A stretch of 31,718 nt of DNA, from IMG/VR virus record IMGVR_UViG_3300030103_002588, positions 1 to 31,718 of that record. The stretch is one strand, 5' to 3'. How positions within the stretch are numbered: position 1 is the first letter of the stretch; each line of letters starts with the position of its first letter. The position numbers and the translations under genes were made by a program. The notes beneath the pieces are model-generated. The model had not been told where the DNA came from, did no database searches, and saw only the letters and a list, made by a program, of their open reading frames with translations. Below are positions 10,001 through 16,492 of this stretch, piece after piece. Source of the DNA: a virus.

Positions 10001-13000
10001 ATTTTTAAGAAAGGAAGGCATAGATGACCAAACCATTGGAGAAGCACTCCCCCCAACAGAGCGAGAGCGACTCGCTGATAAGCGAGGTGCAGGACAAGGA
10101 TCTATCGATTCTACTGGACAGGTTGATACAAATATCGGGCATGAAAAAAGAGAGTACACCGAAGAAGAGTTAGTTGATTATGATCCAGCTAGAGACGTTG
10201 ACCCTAAAGATTTAGAGTTAATTAAAGAAACAATAAACGATCAAAAGTTTGCCATGATATCAACTGGCAAACAAAACTCTGCATATGGTGCAACAGGAGA
10301 GCTGGGTAAGTATTTATATGGTGTTATAAATCTAGATAACAGAAGTCTTCCTGTATTTTTTGTAGATGGTAAGCATGAAGAAATACCTAGAGGAAATACA
10401 TTTTTGTATAGTGGATTTGGAAACGATCACATTATAGCAATAAGACCAACAACTGGTAAAAGTCATGAGCAAGAGTTATTAGAAACATTTAAATATAAAA
10501 ATATAAAAGATTTGTTTTATGATAATCTTGCAAAATTATACTACCAGCAGAATAGGGATGACGTTAACAATGGAGTAGAGATTGTTAACACTACAGCAAC
10601 AGGTGTTAGGCTAGAGTTTAATAGGACCCCACAAAGAGGGGCAAAGCAAAATAAATTTGTTATGCCTTTAAAATTTGTTAAACGAGGAGAAAAGTTAGAT
10701 GAAACAAGTCCTTCATTTAAGTTTGATTCTTTTGTTATAAGAACAGGTTATCCAGAAGAAAAACTATTTAAACAAAGTATGTTAAGCACCGCTTCTATGA
10801 ACCAGCAAGAAACACCTATGAGCGCTGAAATAGATCAAGGTATATCTAACACAAGAATAAAAATACAGTATGATAATTTATCTAGAGTTTTAGCAAAGGT
10901 TGGGCATAAGTTTACTTTAGGTAGAGTTGAGGAAGACGATTTAAGAAAAGCGGCTCAAAATTTATTGATTCAAGTACAAGATAGATTCTTGCCTATTGGT
11001 GCTTTAATGGACAAGCTAAGAGAAAATGGTGCTAAAATAACAGATGCTATGGATACTTATATGCAAGAAGAGTTATTTCATGGAATAGCAGGTGCAAAAG
11101 TAGAAAAAGCACAAAAAGAGTTTTTTGAACCAATGATTAAGACTATAAATACATTAGATGTTAATCAAGACTCATTAAATACATTATCAAGGATATCAGG
11201 ATTTTATAAAGCTGCTAGTGATGGCAGATATCCTAGTAAAAAAATGGCACTTGCAGATGCTATTCTTTATGCTGCGCATGCGAAAGAAAGGAATGATTAT
11301 TTAAAAAATCCAATTGCATCTGGTATGCATAACAACGAAGCTGATAGAATAAATAATTGGATATTAACATTACCTGATTCTGAAAAAACAAAGATAAAAA
11401 ATATTAAAAACTTTGCAAAGTCTATAGTCAAAAACACAAATGAAGAAAGAAAACAAGGCGGTCTTATTCCAGAGGTATTTACTGATAAAGAAGGTAATCA
11501 GTATGAGAGAATATATGAAAACTATGTACCTTTGAGAGGTGATTTAAATTTTGAAGATGAAGCAGATAGTGACAGCAAGAGAGAAGAAAGAGCTGAAAAC
11601 TTTGTAATACAAAATTTATTTGGTGCCACAAAGAGACCGGATCGTAAAGCACGGGGAAGGATAAGATCTAAAGAGGGCGAAGTAGAAGATTTTTATGCAG
11701 AAAATATTGTTGCTACATTATTTGCACAAAATAATAAATCTATAGCAGATGCTGAAAGAAACAAGGTTGGTTTAAGTTATTTAAATCTTGTTAGGGGTAT
11801 AGAAGATGGAACTACAGAAGTTAACGATAACTTAAAGAAAGAAATGCAACACATAAGTGCAGTTTATTTTAACAAAGATGATATACCAAAAGACTTAGGA
11901 GAAAAAGAACAATATTTAACTGTTAGAGAAAATGGCAGAAATGTGTACATAACACTTAATGATGCTAGAATAGCTAGAGCTATGAAAGGATTTATGACTC
12001 CTGATAGTGTAGGTAGCTTTACAAGAGCTTTAGGTAAACTAAATAGATATTTATCTAATATTAATACAACGTACAACCCATCTTTTGTTATACCAAACTT
12101 TGCTAGAGACTTAGGAACTGCTGGTGTGAATGTTCAGCAGTATGATGAAAAAGGTTTAATGTCCGAGGTTCTTAAGGGTGCGCTACCTGCGGTGAAAGGT
12201 ATATCTAAGAATCTAAGAGACGGAGATGTTGATAGCTTTTGGGCAAAAGAATACACAAAGTTTGTAGAGTCAGGTGGTAAAAACGCAACGAACCAAATGA
12301 ATGATCTTCAAGATCAGATGAATAGTATAAATAGTATACTTAGTGATGTATCTGATAATAGTAAGAAAGGAAAACTAGGATTAGTTAAGAAAGGCTTTGG
12401 TAAATTAGGCAAGTTCTTAGATGATTACAACACAGCAGTTGAGAATGGTGTGCGTGTTTCATTATATTCATCTCTTGTAAAAAGAGGAGTAAGCACGGCT
12501 AGAGCTGCACAGGCAGCAAGAAACTTAACAGTTAATTTTGCTAAGGGTGGAGAGCAAAAGCAATTTTTAAATTCATGGTATCTATTTTATAACGCATCAA
12601 TGCAAGGATCAATGGCATTGATAAACGCTGCGGTTAAGTCGAAGCGTGTAAGAAAAGTGTGGGCTGGATTATTTGTTTATGGAGTTATGCAAGATGCATT
12701 TAACTCATTGTTATCAGGTGATGAAGATGAAGATGGCATTAAGGATTATGATGAGCTTCCAAGATATATACTAGAGCATAACTTTGTATTACCGACATTT
12801 GGTTTAGCAGAAGATAAGTTTATTACAATACCATTAGCATATGGAATGAACTTAGCTGTAAACGCAGGAAGAGCTGTTTCGAGAGCTGCTAGGGGCGAGT
12901 ATACACCCGGGGAGGCTAGCCGGACTATATTTGGTACTGCATTTGAAAGTTTAAGTCCTTTTGGTGGTTTTGATAACTTTTATAACTTGGCAGCTCCTAC

Positions 13001-13709
13001 AGTGCTGGACCCATTTGTCAGTGTGGCTATCAACGAGGACTACAAAGGTGACCCTATATTTAAAGAATCACCTCAATTTGCATCAAGACCTACACCTAAT
13101 AGTCAGGCATATTGGTCAAGCACAAGTGGAACAGCAGTAACAATAGCTAATTTTTTAAACAGTATATCAGGAGGAGATGCAGTAGAAAGTGGCTTTGTTG
13201 ATCTTTCACCAGACGTTATGGAGTTTTGGTTTGATTATACAACTGGTGGTGTTGGAAGATTTGTTCAAAGATCACTAGAATCGCCTTTCAAGATATATGA
13301 CGCTATCAACGAGGACTTACAAGCACCACTAACTAGCGTGATACCTTTTGCAAGAAAGGTAATAGCATCTCCAAGTGAAAGGGAAGATGTATCAAGTTAT
13401 TTGGAAAATAGAAAAGCGTTATTCACGATACTGGCACGATACGACTTAGCCAGACGATCTGGTGATACAGAATTAACAAGAGAAATATTCAGGGATAATA
13501 GAGAGCAGTTAAGTATTGTTCCAAGACTCAAAGCAATAGACAACGCAAGAAACAGATTACTAAGACAAATAAGAGAGATAGAAAGAAACCCAAGACTAGA
13601 TGAGAAAGTTATAAAGAACCTCATAAAGATAAGGAGGGATAGGATTAACGATCTCATGAGGCGTGGGCTTATCTTAATGAGATCGGCTGGGTTTAGAGAG
13701 GCAAGTTAG
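4092..13709 (+). CDS. Giant polyvalent virion/ejection protein, 3205 residues
   Basis: One uninterrupted frame of 3205 residues, far longer than T7 gp16 (about 1300). Visible parts in order: glycine-rich hydrophobic segments at about 130-180 and 270-295; a Lys-rich coiled coil near 475-515; a zincin-like metalloprotease with HEIIHALFE (H664, E665, H668) and a possible third ligand in EEAIAELY (732-739); a conserved phage module with HDYYAH (1435-1440), GEEAAWRNH (to H1459) and SETRGQNSWVNF (from 1474); a YWYGEKRLF block near 1941; and a C-terminal region (about 2550-2960) with NPSFVIPNFARD and LTVNFAKGGE motifs resembling large-polyvalent-protein domain 38. An acidic Ca-binding-type loop lies at 2877-2888. 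Such proteins are injected with the phage DNA and carry several counter-defence or takeover domains. Individual activities are unproven. Confidence 0.8.
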   Translation: MGLYRTISQLDGLEYNFEIDGDNPSEEELLAIQKYIANRGQDNINKEVPDDGNLFTKGVSRGIDQLQRAYGDALVGVGKGFGIEGLVNYGQEVSEENTRQLEEQAKDARRLDSINNLSTFGDYAASTFGEQLPNLAPSVIGGVVGSIFGPAGTIGGIKVGTLIGAGLANLPYFYGTFVPSATDPVTGDVNQLKALTYAAPSAALDTLGDLLVTAGFAGKLLSGGGLFTRAGKGAGKGVIAEVPTEIGQEILQRHAEGKPLWNQEALDTYIEVAAAAGLVGGTVSSVGNIVGGDKDKQPDKISQLDSDDRIMAQQVQTMNTNAVNFINQQKDIESFKSTDGKFVTLSQLPDHIQDEIKDKRLQSISFGDIASGALAQQDVDNKVNKEILTQDELDVAIDRTNDLEADTKDLDYNKVKDAVKKEGQFTQAIAKKALKTKSKKPIPQSKINGIRDKLLQNNVIKKDKAKLVATLSEEQDIRIKSEQLKARVKSIMKDMDKLQKEKKKLGAIGDLSIDQVNRLDEINGEIDDLSKKYSDTSKAATNLASRSDRKLGKNVIRLGQIIPPLEAKSAFDNANFKTDEYKAKQNAVQKSLKASLAAIGLGNIKLDFKPILTPRGQRPEEAIAEGTVTEGVYSNKTIALAMEIYDPSLTETELQQRLGSVMNHEIIHALFELGVFTQQEQNILVNAAKNRKYVQIINGEKVERKYTYLDRANRMYQTKSDGSKYTAEEQAEEAIAELYRDFADGKIVLGGKPKTLFGRIINFFKTLFQSHKEAGFNKAGDLFRDIGSTNFQRRVSEAEKKSASPDALQDSIERESRLVGPSIIPDNVLETAQFIRSNKQNSTDQTKIMNKLFKNRQLEEGQMVTVRPNLNGFVQLDDGSIGMTQTVHPAKSYGTALGYDSVVAIKDSELMVSPQKRADIYKGVTRTGVKQDKVPMAGGYGGITNVSRQEIEDIVSNPDNILSFNPGSEARGINGTHLFTDKNGYAVKSIKGIAVHLGSKVFVKGNVNFYTEDNAPKPVDNLPSDVKYVPFETEVSLIDRKNQEKFSQLRGEIRANISAATDSITGLSELQKAANKGDEDAMVALQEVAINSVDYLTQAIPNVEVESTPAYGLYGSDLEPAVGLKITFDEGRKDLALSALEKFAQNFNQEQIHVRQRVADRFGRFNNLVGYQFGDGSYNTPVVNFRLTESIPTKELSSIIDKTGLAGFTVTDKSLQAYYLGDPNDRTAIRDFRKSVRGARKLLGPRISSLDTRVERLWAYGSGYGATNSYEQIRGDFPLPETDQADKTANRIANRLAQRLVDPTVQAKTLTDKQKNLQMEIAKDYDAMGINNLDNPTVRRAYTELAQEVTEQYNAMPIKVEIYQDEGEPYTGARMSEAMRKDILANNHLYIFGTEADTFGPEGVVYDNHPLLEPTNIVDINGRPMLVNDLLRAVHDYYAHTMSTVGFGPLGEEAAWRNHMIMTKSPYARWALTSETRGQNSWVNFNESALGVEKLSDRPFAEQKVDLLPVKYLITNDPEVDASLGELTDSNFDADPEKYSIKGIKPRDLTILDRMDENGQFEQRAKVGSVKMTEAVKQLHAERGNITLDINNAEDRELAELAMFEELKAQVDADESAIGWYDDKIKLAKELYAISIPIIKTDKNAEAAFEFVLAISSNGEAVVAQSNALKTQMENWERTGELLLENQGSQASAMEKSFLTYNILKKEKGMTDLEIKKFLQVVRSKKEIENDPLIQSLTSLTGGKVTFKQETADEMVPMSFIFGSKIGAFYQNIIGNYEYLTMDRWFMRFVNRIFGVPFRTIGETTLVKNKQDALREFQKALESGTEDEISRIKVATDELGTDIINISNVGELSTLINGRFNKDIERIRRKKLGTKEFIDTYKTEFLSRAQRLAENLETRLQETPKTPTNRKQFRVLYNRVIDRYNRQTNRQITVADSQAVYWYGEKRLFKSIGVAPGQGSDNDYVDAAIAFLRKEGIDDQTIGEALPPTERERLADKRGAGQGSIDSTGQVDTNIGHEKREYTEEELVDYDPARDVDPKDLELIKETINDQKFAMISTGKQNSAYGATGELGKYLYGVINLDNRSLPVFFVDGKHEEIPRGNTFLYSGFGNDHIIAIRPTTGKSHEQELLETFKYKNIKDLFYDNLAKLYYQQNRDDVNNGVEIVNTTATGVRLEFNRTPQRGAKQNKFVMPLKFVKRGEKLDETSPSFKFDSFVIRTGYPEEKLFKQSMLSTASMNQQETPMSAEIDQGISNTRIKIQYDNLSRVLAKVGHKFTLGRVEEDDLRKAAQNLLIQVQDRFLPIGALMDKLRENGAKITDAMDTYMQEELFHGIAGAKVEKAQKEFFEPMIKTINTLDVNQDSLNTLSRISGFYKAASDGRYPSKKMALADAILYAAHAKERNDYLKNPIASGMHNNEADRINNWILTLPDSEKTKIKNIKNFAKSIVKNTNEERKQGGLIPEVFTDKEGNQYERIYENYVPLRGDLNFEDEADSDSKREERAENFVIQNLFGATKRPDRKARGRIRSKEGEVEDFYAENIVATLFAQNNKSIADAERNKVGLSYLNLVRGIEDGTTEVNDNLKKEMQHISAVYFNKDDIPKDLGEKEQYLTVRENGRNVYITLNDARIARAMKGFMTPDSVGSFTRALGKLNRYLSNINTTYNPSFVIPNFARDLGTAGVNVQQYDEKGLMSEVLKGALPAVKGISKNLRDGDVDSFWAKEYTKFVESGGKNATNQMNDLQDQMNSINSILSDVSDNSKKGKLGLVKKGFGKLGKFLDDYNTAVENGVRVSLYSSLVKRGVSTARAAQAARNLTVNFAKGGEQKQFLNSWYLFYNASMQGSMALINAAVKSKRVRKVWAGLFVYGVMQDAFNSLLSGDEDEDGIKDYDELPRYILEHNFVLPTFGLAEDKFITIPLAYGMNLAVNAGRAVSRAARGEYTPGEASRTIFGTAFESLSPFGGFDNFYNLAAPTVLDPFVSVAINEDYKGDPIFKESPQFASRPTPNSQAYWSSTSGTAVTIANFLNSISGGDAVESGFVDLSPDVMEFWFDYTTGGVGRFVQRSLESPFKIYDAINEDLQAPLTSVIPFARKVIASPSEREDVSSYLENRKALFTILARYDLARRSGDTELTREIFRDNREQLSIVPRLKAIDNARNRLLRQIREIERNPRLDEKVIKNLIKIRRDRINDLMRRGLILMRSAGFREAS
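7762..7968 (+). CDS. Candidate nested gene in +1 frame of the giant gene
   Basis: A 68-codon ORF lies wholly inside the giant gene, in the +1 frame. Its ATG is preceded by a full AGGAG at 7751-7755 with a six-base spacer, which is unusual for a chance internal ORF. The product is protein-like: a Glu/Gln-rich amphipathic helix or coiled coil (LENQLEEQENFLDQEFQALI) and a polar tail. The host frame at this point is Arg-rich and also looks natural, so both could be used. An overlapping gene, an internal regulatory peptide or a chance ORF are all possible. The mirrored composition (Arg codons in one frame, Glu/Gln in the other) could also arise passively. Confidence 0.3.
   Translation: MTEQQSETLENQLEEQENFLDQEFQALIQELKDSGLTVQDTGPQIPMNKLEATFHSQRPTKQTKQQTE
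11818..11833. promoter_or_regulatory. AAGTTA-N4-TAACTT palindrome inside the giant gene
   Basis: Exact match to the dispersed 16-bp palindrome, with spacer ACGA. It is the only exact copy found inside a coding region (it encodes part of a VNDNL stretch). It may be chance or a real internal site. Confidence 0.35.
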
Positions 13710-13725
13710 AAGTTAATATTAACCT
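13710..13725. promoter_or_regulatory. Dispersed palindrome, one-mismatch copy after the giant gene
   Basis: AAGTTA-ATAT-TAACCT begins right after the stop codon of the giant gene, between converging transcription blocks. The inner 12 bases GTTAATATTAAC are a perfect palindrome. See the finding on the repeated palindrome. Confidence 0.5.
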
Positions 13726-13760
13726 CTAGAAGTTCACGATTTCAGTGTTATTATATTACG

Positions 13761-13880
13761 CAGCCGACTGCAAAGTCCGAATATGGAGACAATAATGGGC
13801 AACACCCACTTTCAAGGCGAGGGCGAAACGCCTAAAGACGTTTCTTGGTTACTCGTCATGACTAGAGAAAGTGTGTGTTT
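13761..13880 (+). ncRNA. Structured segment between converging operons (RNA element or terminator)
   Basis: The segment is rich in potential stems. GACT-GCAA-AGTC (13766-13777) is a hairpin with a GNRA tetraloop. Bases 13801-13813 pair with 13867-13879 (12 of 13 positions) as a long closing stem. Inside that stem lie GGCG-AAA-CGCC (13822-13832) and GACG/CGTC (13837-13840 with 13854-13857), giving a three-way-junction shape. Weak U-rich sequence (TTTATAATTT) follows the long stem, so it could end the rightward virion operon. It overlaps a 29-codon ORF, and I cannot decide between an RNA element and a peptide gene. The stems are read by eye; no folding was computed. Confidence 0.35.
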
Positions 13881-13884
13881 ATAA
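13795..13884 (+). CDS. Possible 29-residue microprotein
   Basis: ATG at 13795 with GGAG seven bases upstream opens 29 codons (MGNTHFQGEGETPKDVSWLL and nine more) ending in TAA at 13882-13884, which overlaps the 3' end of the converging gene by six bases. The base composition is richer in G+C than the neighbouring genes. No family is recognised. The same bases form strong RNA stems, so the open frame may be incidental. Confidence 0.25.
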   Translation: MGNTHFQGEGETPKDVSWLLVMTRESVCL

Positions 13885-14208
13885 TTTGATAGACCTTATG
13901 TTGGCTTGTTGTGTTCTCCAAGCCTCTATCTTAACCTCAGCAGATGCCCTAAAGAATCTCATACGTTCATCTTCGTATATTGCATCTTTCATTAACTTTA
14001 GATGTTCTTTATAATCTTCATGTGCATAAGCCTCTCTTTCTTGAGCAGAAACAGATAGCTCAGGATATTTGCTCATGAGTAAAGCCTTTATGGACTTTCT
14101 ATATTCCTCTAAATATATTCTTGTTGCCCTAGCTTTGGCACATTTGTCAGAGTTATCTCTTAGCCAATCTACGGCTTTCTGTACTTCTTCTTCACTAATA
14201 GACTTCAT
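13879..14208 (-). CDS. Conserved helical phage protein, unknown function
   Basis: 109 residues, almost all predicted helix and rich in charged residues. Motifs I associate with a recurring phage family are ARATRIYLEEYRKSIKALLM (about 26-45), SAQEREAYAHEDYKEHL (about 54-70) and a C-terminal AEVKIEAWRTQQAN. Members tend to sit beside recombination or ssDNA-annealing genes, as here, and an accessory role in DNA recombination is possible. It is the last gene of the leftward recombination operon. Its start overlaps the stop of the DUF3310 gene (ATGA type) and has an AGGA-type ribosome site. Function unassigned. Confidence 0.65.
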   Translation of the reverse strand: MKSISEEEVQKAVDWLRDNSDKCAKARATRIYLEEYRKSIKALLMSKYPELSVSAQEREAYAHEDYKEHLKLMKDAIYEDERMRFFRASAEVKIEAWRTQQANIRSIKL

Positions 14209-14435
14209 CTATTCTTTCCTTTCTTTATCTTAATTAACTCCCTGAGATACCATTGTGCCTTTTCTAAATCCTCAAGAAGATTTTTATGCTTATATCTCCA
14301 AACGTATTTGATTACGTTTCCTTGAAGGTAGTACTCGTAACCCTCTCCTAATGCACTTTTTATTGCATCTATACACTCTACACTACCTTTTCTGTAGTGA
14401 TTTGGTCTGTTTACATTATCCTCAATCTTCATCAT
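14205..14435 (-). CDS. DUF3310 (SaV-like) protein
   Basis: 76 residues covering one DUF3310 domain. The diagnostic order is NRPNHY (9-14), ECIDAI (20-25), GNVIKYVWRYKHK (39-51) and DLEKAQWYL (56-64). In T7 the related C-terminal domain belongs to gp1.7, a nucleotide-kinase-associated protein, but the stand-alone domain has no settled biochemical activity. A role in nucleotide supply is plausible only by analogy. AGGAG precedes the ATG, and the gene overlaps both neighbours by a few bases, so it is co-translated in the leftward operon. Confidence 0.85.
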   Translation of the reverse strand: MMKIEDNVNRPNHYRKGSVECIDAIKSALGEGYEYYLQGNVIKYVWRYKHKNLLEDLEKAQWYLRELIKIKKGKNR

Positions 14436-14676
14436 CTAAATACTCCTCTATGTTTTTGATATTATGTTGATTAATAAATATTGGGGTGTCATCTCCCACC
14501 CAAGAGCCTAATACATTGAAACTAAACCACTCCATTGCCGTTTCATCATCTAAGCCATACTTGTTAATAAGTATTAGTAAGCACTTATCATAATCATATA
14601 CTGCAACTTGTTTTCTACTAAATGCACTTATAGTAGTACCAATGAAAGCATCTTCGTATCCATCTGCTAATCTCAA
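14422..14676 (-). CDS. Conserved small phage protein, unknown function (TTG start)
   Basis: I place the start at the TTG at 14674-14676. GGAG lies six bases upstream, and the codon overlaps the stop of the upstream gene (TTGA), giving 84 residues. An in-frame TTG four codons earlier has no ribosome site. The core VAVYDYDKCLLILINKYG, then DETAMEWFSFNVLGSWVG and a short TPIFI strand, recurs in small phage proteins without known function. It is acidic at the C-terminus (EEYLDDED) and has no catalytic motif that I can recognise. Confidence 0.6.
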   Translation of the reverse strand: MRLADGYEDAFIGTTISAFSRKQVAVYDYDKCLLILINKYGLDDETAMEWFSFNVLGSWVGDDTPIFINQHNIKNIEEYLDDED

Positions 14677-15113
14677 TTGTTTCTCCAATCAACTATTGGT
14701 TTAAATTCCTCTATATTGAAATGACACATGGGTTCTACATCTTGCCAATCTGATCTATCTACACGACCACCCTGACGACAAACAAAATCGTTATTGAAAT
14801 CAATCCAACCAATAACGTCTACCCACGATACTATTAAAACTGATTTTGTATTTGTTATATTTGCTAGTTCTCTTGCTTTTATAACCTTGTCTAGCGATAT
14901 TATATAAGTTTGAAAATCGGACTTTCTATACTTTCGCCGTTTTACTTCACAGAAACCTCTTAAATTATCTGATTTGTAAAGGGCATAATCCAATCTGTAT
15001 GATAAGGGCAGTTTACAAAAATTGACGTTCCACTTATTAGAAACAATCTTTATAATACTGCCCTCGTTTGACAAGTCATAACTTGTCTCATATTTTGGTC
15101 TACTGTAGTCCAT
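14673..15113 (-). CDS. PD-(D/E)XK-type nuclease candidate
   Basis: 146 residues. RLDYALYKSDNLRGFCEVKRR (40-60) fits the restriction-endonuclease fold, with D42 in the first strand and E56-V57-K58 as the E-x-K pair. A following helix (SDFQTYIISLDKVIKARELA) and strand (KSVLIVSWVD) complete the usual core. Proteins of this kind cut or nick DNA using Mg ions, here probably during phage DNA processing. The C-terminal region has two Cys and a conserved-looking WQDVEPM. The gene lacks a Shine-Dalgarno: the palindrome AAGTTACAGTTAACTT occupies the space directly before the ATG. Fold assignment moderate, substrate unknown. Confidence 0.6.
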   Translation of the reverse strand: MDYSRPKYETSYDLSNEGSIIKIVSNKWNVNFCKLPLSYRLDYALYKSDNLRGFCEVKRRKYRKSDFQTYIISLDKVIKARELANITNTKSVLIVSWVDVIGWIDFNNDFVCRQGGRVDRSDWQDVEPMCHFNIEEFKPIVDWRNN

Positions 15114-15115
15114 AG

Positions 15116-15131
15116 AAGTTACAGTTAACTT
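15116..15131. promoter_or_regulatory. Dispersed palindrome abutting a start codon
   Basis: Exact AAGTTA-CAGT-TAACTT, spanning the stop of the HTH gene and ending two bases from the ATG of the PD-(D/E)XK gene (leftward). A protein bound here would block both ribosome access at the DNA-encoded leader and local transcription. It sits where a ribosome site would normally be. Confidence 0.6.
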
Positions 15132-15352
15132 TCAGAAAGTTCAGACTTACTTTTTACCCAATCTTGTACTTCCTTTTTCTTCCAAAGTTTTTTATTAGAT
15201 AAAATATTATATCCCTTTGGAAAAGTTTCATCAGATTTTATTAGTCTGTAAAAAGATGTTCTGCTTAAATGAAGATAGTTTTGAAGAGCCGTTAGTGTAA
15301 GCCATTCATCATCTATACTACTATCATTACTATCATAATTATTGTCTGACAT
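15125..15352 (-). CDS. AlpA/excisionase-like HTH DNA-binding protein
   Basis: 75 residues from the ATG at 15352, which has GAGGG just upstream; a longer frame from 15406 would overlap the previous gene by 44 bases and is less likely. After an acidic Asn/Asp/Ser-rich tail, residues about 17-65 (WLTLTALQNYLHLSRTSFYR, then KSDETFPKGYNI and KLWKKKEVQDWV) match the MerR-like winged helix of AlpA/Xis regulators. It should bind DNA and is the only obvious small transcription-factor-like protein in the window. That makes it the first candidate to read the dispersed palindrome, whose second-best-placed copy overlaps this gene's stop. That link is inference. Confidence 0.7.
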   Translation of the reverse strand: MSDNNYDSNDSSIDDEWLTLTALQNYLHLSRTSFYRLIKSDETFPKGYNILSNKKLWKKKEVQDWVKSKSELSES

Positions 15353-15362
15353 ATTGCCCTCA

Positions 15363-15686
15363 CTAGAATGGTTTGTTACTCTCTTTTTCTTTAGGAACAT
15401 TTGCAATTATTCTGAGCCATGGTTTGCCACTTTTAGACATCTTCTTCCAACCACTCAAATCCATATCTAGATGAAACATTTTGTCTTTATCTACCTTAGA
15501 CCAATCAATGTTAGGGTTTTGTTGCTCCCATTCCATAACTTGTTTTTTTCTTTTTGCAATCAAATCATCTAATACATCAGATGTAATATGCAAATACCCA
15601 TTGTAGTCAGGAGAATTTTCTCCTCTTCTTTGTTCATTAGTAAATAAAGAACCACTAGGGTTATAATCTCTTTCTTTGATAGCCAT
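15363..15686 (-). CDS. DUF736-like / ssDNA-binding-style phage protein
   Basis: 107 residues. The order SGSLFTNEQR, then SPDYNGYLHIT, then a variable helical insert (DLIAKRKKQVMEWEQQ), then LSGWKKMSKSGKPWLRIIAN resembles the DUF736 pattern (short strands forming a small barrel, GxxWxK-x-SK-x-GKxxLxI). Those proteins are often next to ssDNA annealing and binding genes. No separate SSB gene is visible, so this could fill that role, but that is inference. AGGAG precedes the ATG, which overlaps the stop of the annealing-protein gene by one base (TAATG). Confidence 0.5.
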   Translation of the reverse strand: MAIKERDYNPSGSLFTNEQRRGENSPDYNGYLHITSDVLDDLIAKRKKQVMEWEQQNPNIDWSKVDKDKMFHLDMDLSGWKKMSKSGKPWLRIIANVPKEKESNKPF

Positions 15687-16492
15687 TATGCACTCTCCTT
15701 TTTAGTATTTTCGCCTATCCATTTCATTAACTCTTTATATCCATCTTCATTTTTTTCTTTGTAAATAAGAAAGAGTTCCTCGTTTTTGTTGTATAATTCT
15801 AGAGCTTTTTCATAATTAAAATTATACATCTCTTTAATAAAACCCTTTGTTGAGCTTATTAAATCTTCTTCTGTATCTATTCTTTGCTCATTTTCATCTA
15901 AAGCCACAAGATACTTTGTTTCTCCAAAATACTTAAACAACTTAGCATCAGGGAAATGTTTTAGGACTTCTTTAACATTTTCATCTTTTTCTGCTAACTC
16001 TTCAATTTCTTCTTTTGGTGTTTTGTTTTCTCTAGGTGGTTTTTTTGATTTTATTTCTTTATCTTCTTCAAGCTCGTCTATTTCAGCCTGAGAATAAAAA
16101 TCTCCATGAACACCCAAGAGTTTTAAGATGACACGATCAATAGCTCTTTTTTCAGCCATGGCATATGGGTAAGAGCTTTGTTTAGCATAAGTCTTATAAT
16201 TGTCAGGACTAACTTCCCCAATTGACCAAGCAGTATTCTTGCCTTTGCCATCATCAATGTAACCTTGAACAACTAATGAGACTATTTTTTTCTCAGTATC
16301 GCTTTCAATAATTTTAGGTGTATCAAACCACATACCAAGATGTGCTGATATCTTTTCTAATGCTTTATGTTTTACAATCATAACATTTTGATTTTGTGGC
16401 AATGACCATACTGCACTAGATTTATCTTTGAGGTCTACAACCTCTCCAACCTCTTTAAGAAGTTTTTCTAGTTTCTCATTTATTTGAGCCAT
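15686..16492 (-). CDS. Putative Erf/Rad52-type single-strand annealing protein
   Basis: 268 residues. The N-terminal half looks like a single-strand annealing protein: VMIVKHKALEKISAHLGMWF (about 38-56), strands around KKIVSLVVQGYID (68-80), and the helix SSYPYAMAEKRAIDRVILKL (106-125) reminiscent of the terminal core helix of Erf/Sak proteins. The C-terminal half is Lys/Glu-rich and low complexity, then ends in a helical YKELMKWIGENTK. It would coat and anneal ssDNA made by the neighbouring RecB/Cas4-like exonuclease. GGGAG precedes the ATG. Recombinase assignment is by motif feel and context; another ssDNA-binding role is possible. Confidence 0.5.
   Translation of the reverse strand: MAQINEKLEKLLKEVGEVVDLKDKSSAVWSLPQNQNVMIVKHKALEKISAHLGMWFDTPKIIESDTEKKIVSLVVQGYIDDGKGKNTAWSIGEVSPDNYKTYAKQSSYPYAMAEKRAIDRVILKLLGVHGDFYSQAEIDELEEDKEIKSKKPPRENKTPKEEIEELAEKDENVKEVLKHFPDAKLFKYFGETKYLVALDENEQRIDTEEDLISSTKGFIKEMYNFNYEKALELYNKNEELFLIYKEKNEDGYKELMKWIGENTKKESA

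Noticed and set aside
13837-13868. Hammerhead-like word TGACGAG...GAAAC on the minus strand
   Set aside because: The C before TGA is replaced by CA, and no stem II can form between the two conserved boxes.
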